This document shows, in pieces, positions 58,101 through 64,000 of a DNA stretch of 64,000 bases; the first letter of the stretch is position 1, and every line of letters begins with the position of its first letter. The position numbers and the translations under genes are program-made. Source of the stretch: Beta vulgaris subsp. vulgaris (Eukaryota; Streptophyta; Magnoliopsida; Caryophyllales; Amaranthaceae); NCBI RefSeq assembly GCF_026745355.1, contig NC_079203.1:1121249-1185248 (forward strand). The letters run 5' to 3'. Under the pieces are notes generated by a model. That model saw only the letters and a program-made list of their open reading frames with translations, had not been told where the DNA came from and did not search any database.

Positions 58101-58479
58101 CTACTGGAGTAATAATTAAGCAATATAAAAAGTTGTGAAAATTATCAATCCCGCAACTCAAAAATAAATTGTCTACATTATAGATCAAAATCTACGACTA
58201 CGGGTAAGTTACATAAATAGTAATGTAAAATGGTAAGTTATATCAATATTAACATTGTTTATTATTAGTTAGAAACTGTGCCGGAATTATACACGAACTA
58301 ATATGATTGTAAAGTACTTCCATTTGCTGAGTGAAACTTACCAAATTTATAAGATTGTAATTGATCCATTTTACACGTGGCACTAAAAAAATGAGAATAA
58401 GTATAGTGATGACATGTGGCGAAATGAGTAATAGCTTGACACATAGGCAAATTTTTCTAGCTTTATATATATATATAGA
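55126..58479 (-). mobile_element. 3.35 kb non-autonomous Helitron
   Basis: Read on the minus strand: 5' TCTATATATATATAAAGC after A, and 3' end hairpin CCCGTGC-ATTTTT-GCACGGG followed by CTAG before T. The related segment at 35640-35690 has the uninterrupted target (TTTCTAATTA...AGAATGGGC), so the borders are fixed by an empty site. Inside are a 250-bp direct duplication (about 55430-55675 and 56303-56545) and a second one (about 56190-56280 and 56595-56690). Further hairpins resembling Helitron 3' ends occur near 56830 and 57380, suggesting a composite. There is no Rep/helicase. Confidence 0.75.
57513..58027. mobile_element. possible hAT-like insert in the Helitron
   Basis: 515 bp between TAGGGCTGTTCAAA and, inverted, TAGGGGTAGCAATA, with many GGGTTA/GGTCA-type motifs inside. 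No convincing 8-bp duplication, so the call is tentative. Confidence 0.4.
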
Positions 58480-59455
58480 TTAACCTAAATAGAATGGGCA
58501 TAGAACCCCACTCAAAATCGAACCATATGTTATCTACATATACCGAGAAAAGCTTAGATTAAAAACCAAAAGCGAAGCAAACATAAATTTTTCCCATATT
58601 GATCCAATACGAGTTCTAAGAAAAAACAATTACTACTCCTAAAACGAAAAGGAAGAGATTTTACAAGCGATAAAATTTGTCAGATAAGCTCCATAATCCA
58701 TTAGAAAAGAGTATGAGCTCTCGAATTATTATTATCAAAAGAATAGTTAACTCTGATAACGATTCATGAGCGTTTAAATAGTTAATACATCAAAACTCTA
58801 ATACGAAAATTAAATTTAAAATAGAATTAAGAAATTCTTTAAATGTTGTTTTAATTCGTGCCCTAAACGAACTCGGATGGCTTGAAAAACATATATATGC
58901 CGTGAGTTGCGATTGTTGGCCCAATTCCCTTTTTAAAAAGGTATTTCATTAAGCATTCTGACACCGGAGGCAGGACTAATAGAAATCATTTAACAACTTT
59001 CAACAAATGACTTCTTCGTCGAACCAAGCAGCCATCCTTCCTACGTCACATATGATAGATAGTAAACCACCAGCATCACAATATTCACTCTTCTAGATAT
59101 CATTAGACGATAAACAAAACTAGATAGATAGATTTAGGAAAACTCCTAAATCTAACTTAACACATACACACGTTGCGATTGGAGATAAAAATTAATAAAA
59201 TTTAGTATTAGTATTAGTTGCACATCAATCGGATGAACTGGAACTTGTCTTCATGAAGTCGATCCACAAATTAGTGATGTTGCCTATAGAAATTTGTAGG
59301 TTTTTCTGGAGCAAAACCAGGCTCGCATTGAGCAACTGCATTTCTAGGGGATATTTTATAGTACATCACATTAACTCTAATTTAGGTAAAACTAGGAAAA
59401 CACATCCTAAACGAAATATATATAATTGCCAAGATGTCAAGGTTCAGGGTTTTAA

Positions 59456-59712
59456 CTAGTTATTAGGCCCGGGTTATGCCACATGTAAGAAAAAATTTCA
59501 TTCATTAATATTGTATTTTAAAATGATAACACTAAATACAACTTCCTTTAGTGGTTAAAACTTTAGTGTATGAATTTGAGGTCACGGGTTCAAAACCTAA
59601 AGTATGCAATTTCTACGTTTTTTATTGTACATGGATTACATGAACTAAAACTTATTAGGGAGAGCGCCACGTGTCACAGTTCCTTGTTTAGGAAAGCATT
59701 TTAATATATTTA
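59456..59712 (-). mobile_element. truncated Helitron next to another Helitron
   Basis: The 3' end is CTAG at 59456-59459 before T, with a CCCGGG-containing end just inside. The 5' side (GAGCGCCACGTGTCACAG, then AATATATT) matches the 5' part of the 17765-18253 family but stops at the 3' end of the next element. The TC terminus is not preserved. Confidence 0.5.
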
Positions 59713-60623
59713 CTAGTGAGTGTCCCAGGCGATGCCCCAGATTGTTACTTTTTGTAATTTTTTGTCAAGTGTGGAAAAATTAACATAATGGCATTATAAG
59801 TAATTGCATGCTTTATTTTTGAAAAATAAACCCTTAAAAGTTTGGGGATGAAAGCAATTGCTTAATTATTTATACAAGTAATTGGATTAAGAGTTTATGT
59901 CTATAATAATCTCTTCATCTCTTGTTATTATCATAAAAAAGGTTAGGTATCTAACTACTTGTACAAATCATTTAATTAGATACTAGTCTTACATGCACGC
60001 AATGCGTGCGATAACGTATGATAACAAATGAAGTAGAAAATAAAATTAATTAGGTAGAAAAACTGTCTTTATGTTTTGTTTTCTCAAAAAACTAATGTTC
60101 AATTTAAATGTCCTACTTTCCCTCCTTTTTTCATTCAAATGAAACAGTTAGTTAGCCTCTATTTTTTTTTATTCCTTTTTTATTTTTTGGTGTCCCCCAT
60201 GTGTTGCCTTATATAATAGAGATAATTATAAGACCTTATAATATTTTATTTTGAAAAACTAAACAATGGTGTTATGGTAGTTAATGGTTAAGCTTTAACT
60301 TTTCGTTAAAAGTCACGTGTTCGATACCTTGTACAACATTTATTATCATAAAAAGGTTATTAGGTATCTAACTACTTTTACAAATTTTTTAATTAGATAT
60401 AATTATAAGACCTTATAATATTTTATTTTGAAATACTAAACAATGGTGTTATAGTAGATTAATGGTTAAATGTTCACTTTTCGTTTTAAATTTCACGTGT
60501 TCGATACCTTGTACAACATTATTTTCTTAATTGAGGGTTTTACTTGAAAATAAAGCATTTGCATTACAGCTTTAGAGGAGAGTGCCACGCGACACACAAA
60601 CTTTCTTATGAACACCTTTTAAA
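59713..60623 (-). mobile_element. Helitron with nested Helitron and internal duplication
   Basis: Same family as 17765-18253. The 3' end (59713-59716, CTAG) lies behind a CCTGGGACACTCA hairpin region. The 5' terminal 15 bp or so are lost. It contains a 240-bp Helitron (59983-60222) and a tandem duplication of about 180 bp (blocks from about 60225 and 60403, each starting AATTATAAGACCTTATAATA). Confidence 0.65.
59983..60222 (-). mobile_element. small Helitron nested in a Helitron
   Basis: 240 bp. On the minus strand it starts TCTCTATTATATAAGG after A. It ends with hairpin GCACGCATTGCGTGC, then CTAG at 59986-59983 before T. The host sequence continues on both sides as in the uninterrupted copy near 18010-18040. 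Confidence 0.75.
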
Positions 60624-61455
60624 GCCCTCTAACACACAAGAGATTTATTAAAAATATGCACTTTTATAGATAACGGCTAACTGAGAAATAACTAACTCAT
60701 GTTTACCACTTTTTCTTCAAAAAAAAAAACTTTTTCTTATCTAATCTGTCTCAGACATATCTATACATTTATTGAGACACATAGTTTAAAGTAAAAAGTT
60801 ATAGTGTAATTATCAAATATTTTTATTAAAAAAATAGATGTGATAGGAGTTGGTAAAGATAGAGTGTGGGCTGAAGGGGTTTAAGAAACTAACATAATAA
60901 ATTTGTGATCATCTCAAAAATGAAATTGTTAAAACCAAATATGGACAAATAAAAAAGGAAATTGTTCAGACTATTTTCGAACGCAGGGAGTAGTCCGTAA
61001 TAACCAAATAATAAATTAGTAACTTGACGAGTAAAATTAGAATATCAAAATATATAATTAAATTAAATGGTTAATGGTTGAAAAGAAAATCAAAAGGTGA
61101 GTTTAACTAATTGCAAAAAGAAAATAAAAAAAGAACAAAAAAGTAACCAAGGAAAACATTTAAGAAAGGAAAAATTGTCTAGTAAAAAAAGGGAGGAAAT
61201 AATTGATTGCCGTGAGGGGGGAAAGAATTAAAAAAAATAAAATAAAATGGACCAGGTGCACACTCACACCGGGTTGGTAATTGATATTGACTTCATATAA
61301 TAAGTTTTCTAGAGATATAGTGAACTTATATACAATATAGTGGATTTAATTAACGGAAACGTATAGTGAAATTATATGCCATATAAACCGGAGGATTAAA
61401 TTTTAATAATGTTTAACATGCACGAAAATGTAGGTTGATTAGTAAGTATATATTG

Positions 61456-64000
61456 TTTTTTTTTTTTGGTGAAAAGAGAGGGGAAGACCCCAACAGCACT
61501 AGGCTAAAAAGAAACAAAGCTAGGCTACGAAACAAAAGACAAAACAAACACACTACGAAACCAACTACAGCAAACTAGAGAAAACAAAAAACACGACTAA
61601 CAAACTACCAGCTACCAAAGACAACCAGCAGCTCATATACCACCTCGGCCTTGAGGAACCCATCTTGGCCAAGCTACTCCACCCAAATCCTCCAATAAAA
61701 CAGCATGAAGATCCTTCGGGACCGCCTCTAACACTACAAACTTTTGATGAAGATTCACACCAAAATTCGCAAGCCAATCAGCAGCCCTGTTAGCTTCACG
61801 ATAACAATGCGTGACTTTTACCTCCCAATCTTGTCGGTTAATAAGCGCCACGCATTTGCGAATAATATGAATAAAGGGAGAGCAAGAAGGAGGGTCCCCT
61901 TCAAGCAAATTAGCAACGACCTCTGAGTCTACCTCCACATGGACTTTACGGTGTCCACCATTCCAAGCTACTAACAGACCCCGCAGCACCGCGACTAGTT
62001 CCGCTCGAGTGCAAGAGCAAATTCCACAATTAACCGCAAATACTTCAAATAGCTCACCCCGATGGCCTCTAATCAATCCACCTGCTCCAGCTGGTCCAGG
62101 GTTGCCTTTCGATGCACCATCAGTGTTCAATTTGACCCAACCTACCCCAGGGTGCCTCCACCTGATATACTCCTCCACCCGAGAATTTCTTGAAGCATTT
62201 GGCAGGTTACTCGAATTTCGCATTGCGCATTCAATTTGCTTAAGTCTTGCAAAAATAAAGCTGAGTTGATCTACCGGAATCTTAGGCTCCGCATTGAAAC
62301 TTCTTTCGTTCCTCCATCTCCATAGCCACCAACATGTGATAGTGAAAACTCGACTACCCACCTCTCCATCAACATTCAAACTCCTTCTAAAATGCTGCGC
62401 TAGCCACGCTTTCAAAGGACCACGCCACGTAGGATCTTCCGTGTTAATCCCCAGTTGGCGCCATAAAATTCTGGCCACTGGACAGTCCCGCAGAATGTGG
62501 AGAGTACTCTCCTCGACCTCACCACAAGTGAAACATCGAGGGTCATCTGTTAAATGGCGAATAAAGCGATTACCATTAGACATAATTCTATCTTGGTAGC
62601 TTAACCACATAAAGAATCTCATGCGTTGTGGCACCGGTAATTTCCAAATCCATTTCCAATTCTCATCACTAACTTGCGTTTCATCTTCACTACCCTGAAC
62701 CAACTGCATTGCTGACCCAAGGGTAAATCCCCCCGAGGCTGAGCCATTCCAGAATACTTCGTCCACAGCCTCTTCATCTTCAACCAACTCAAAGGCCGCG
62801 ATTTTTTGTAATATTTCCGCGGATAGAAAATTCGCGAAATTATCAACTAGCCATCCCACTTGAGGATCCCACATCTCTTTCACTGTAACGTCTTGAAGGT
62901 GCAGAGGAGGCTTCACAATAGCGAGTTCAATAAGGGGTTTGTTAGTCGCCCATTTGTGATGCCAGAAAAAAGTTCGCGCACCATTTCCTACCGCCATGTT
63001 TATTCCTTTTCGAACCACATCAATGCTACTCATTATACCCCTCCAAGCATTGGACGCATTATTCCTCGATTGAAACATGTCCAGATCACACCTGTTGTCA
63101 CAATATTTGGCTCGAATTACCCGAGACCACAAAGATTTCGGCTCCGTTAGTAATCTCCATCTTAACTTGGCAAGGAAAGCCGAGTTTACTTGCCTCATCG
63201 ACTTTATTCCAAGACCACCCTCTTGTCGAGATTTATTTATATTCTCCCAAGCAACCAAGTGAACCTTTTTTTCTCCTTCCATCTCCCCCTACAAAAAACT
63301 CTTATTGCGCCTATCAATTTCGTCACAAGTTGAGCGCGGTAATTTTGTGGACTGCATAGCATAATAAGGGATAGTACTCAACGAAGATTGAATCAAAGTG
63401 GCTCTTCCGGCCATTGACAGCGTTTTCGTCTTCCATCCGGCTAATTTTCCGTTAATCTTTTCTACAAGATATTGATATTCTCGCTTGGAAGATCTCCCAT
63501 TAATAGTCGGCACTCCCAAATATTTCCCTAAATCAGAAGTAATCTCCATCCCTAGCACCTGACTTATCTCCTCTTGCACATCCAAGTGAGTATTTGGAGA
63601 AAAGAAGATTTTAGACTTAGCCGCATTAACTTTGCTACCTGATGCATCACAAAATTTAGCAAGACAATTCTGCAAAATCTCCGCCTGGTCCCTAGAAGCT
63701 TCACAAAATAAGATCAAGTCGTCAGCAAAAGCTAGATTCGAAATTGCTGGTCCATTCCTACTCGCCCGAAGAGGTTTCCATGACCCTAGCCTTACTTCTC
63801 TGTCAATAATATGAGCCAAGCGCTCCATACAGATTACATAAAGATAGGGAGATAAAGGATCTCCCTGTCTAATTCCACGCGTCGGTTGAAAAGCCTCCAT
63901 TGGCTCCCCATTCCACAAGATACTCAGTCGGGCCGACTCAATACACCGCATAACCACGTCAACCATATTCTGCGGCAACCTAAGCTCTAAAAGAGACTCC
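61456..64000 (-). mobile_element. L1-type LINE, 3' part (runs off window)
   Basis: Minus-strand element with a poly-A tail (plus-strand T run 61456-61467), a short 3' UTR and the C-terminal half of ORF2. The 5' part lies beyond 64000. It belongs to plant L1-like LINEs (RIX), judged from RT, zinc-binding RT-associated domain and C-terminal RNase H. Confidence 0.9.
61633..64000 (-). pseudogene. LINE ORF2: reverse transcriptase, zf-RVT, RNase H; one stop
   Basis: The frame is open from the window edge. RT motifs are GIRQGDPLSPYL (near 63865) and the catalytic FADDLILF (near 63720). One TAG at 63289-63291 interrupts an otherwise continuous frame. Then come the RT thumb region, a zf-RVT domain with the CFTCGEVEESTLHILRDC cysteine/histidine pattern (near 62500), and an RNase H domain (WVKLNTDGASKGNPGPAGAG near 62120) to the stop at 61633. 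The RNase H carboxylates (Asp in NTDG, Glu in CTRAEL, Asp in VEVDSE) are present. A single nonsense change and no frameshift point to a fairly young copy. Confidence 0.88.

Larger units (their letters stand above)
51596..61455. other. transposon-filled region without genes
   Basis: Starts with the copy 3 germin-like promoter (to about 52030). Then come a hAT with nested Stowaway (52039-52789), a Helitron cluster with a large inverted repeat (52867-54519), a repeat segment related to 35480-37660 split by a 3.35 kb Helitron (54940-59215), and several further Helitrons (59456-60623). The stretch 60624-61455 is AT-rich and I see nothing identifiable in it. Open frames here are short and without family resemblance. 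Confidence 0.5.

Overview
Plant nuclear DNA, most likely from the goosefoot/amaranth group (Amaranthaceae sensu lato, Caryophyllales). The evidence is an intact, eight-exon gene for chloroplast MGDG synthase. Its 522-residue product has the length and N-terminal start that I recall for the spinach enzyme, with scattered substitutions. The rest fits a plant genome: GT-AG introns, AT-rich flanks, Stowaway and Tourist MITEs, Helitrons, hAT and CACTA elements, Ty3/gypsy retrotransposons and an L1-type LINE.

Layout. (1) 181-4364, minus strand: SIRB, sirohydrochlorin ferrochelatase, six exons, last step of siroheme synthesis in plastids. (2) 7979-16506, minus strand: a small plastid-type DnaJ zinc-finger protein in three exons. 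Its first intron has been stretched to 7.9 kb by a complete Ty3/gypsy element (9181-15637) with near-identical 1.04 kb LTRs and an ATTTC target duplication. (3) 20604-26404, plus strand: MGD1. These three neighbours all appear to encode plastid proteins. (4) 28581-51595, minus strand: a family of three germin-like genes. Copy 1 is intact, copy 2 has a one-base frameshift in its signal peptide, and copy 3 is split by an 11.5 kb Ty3/gypsy element of Tat type (39732-51233) with a CCTGC target duplication. (5) 51596-61455: gene-free, filled with hAT, Stowaway and Helitron copies. (6) 61456-64000, minus strand: the 3' part of a LINE running off the window.

Copies 2 and 3 of the germin-like gene lie in one tandem duplication whose unit includes several kb of flank (about 31840-37670 and 37680-59215). 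The two units have since collected different insertions: a CACTA element in unit A; the Tat-type element, a hAT and Helitrons in unit B. Each unit therefore preserves the empty site of the other's insertions, which fixes element borders and target duplications without outside data.

The Tat-type element carries more than gag-pol. Between integrase and the 3' LTR it has a long antisense, intron-containing gene with its own TATA-like box and coiled-coil C-terminus, then two tandem-repeat arrays (about 130 bp x 7 and about 38 bp x 14). I found no clearly new biological system. The parts most worth a second look are this antisense gene, the fresh knock-out of a germin-like gene, the reciprocal empty sites, the nested Helitrons and a 450-bp-arm inverted repeat. 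All identifications are by reading and memory of families; no search was run.
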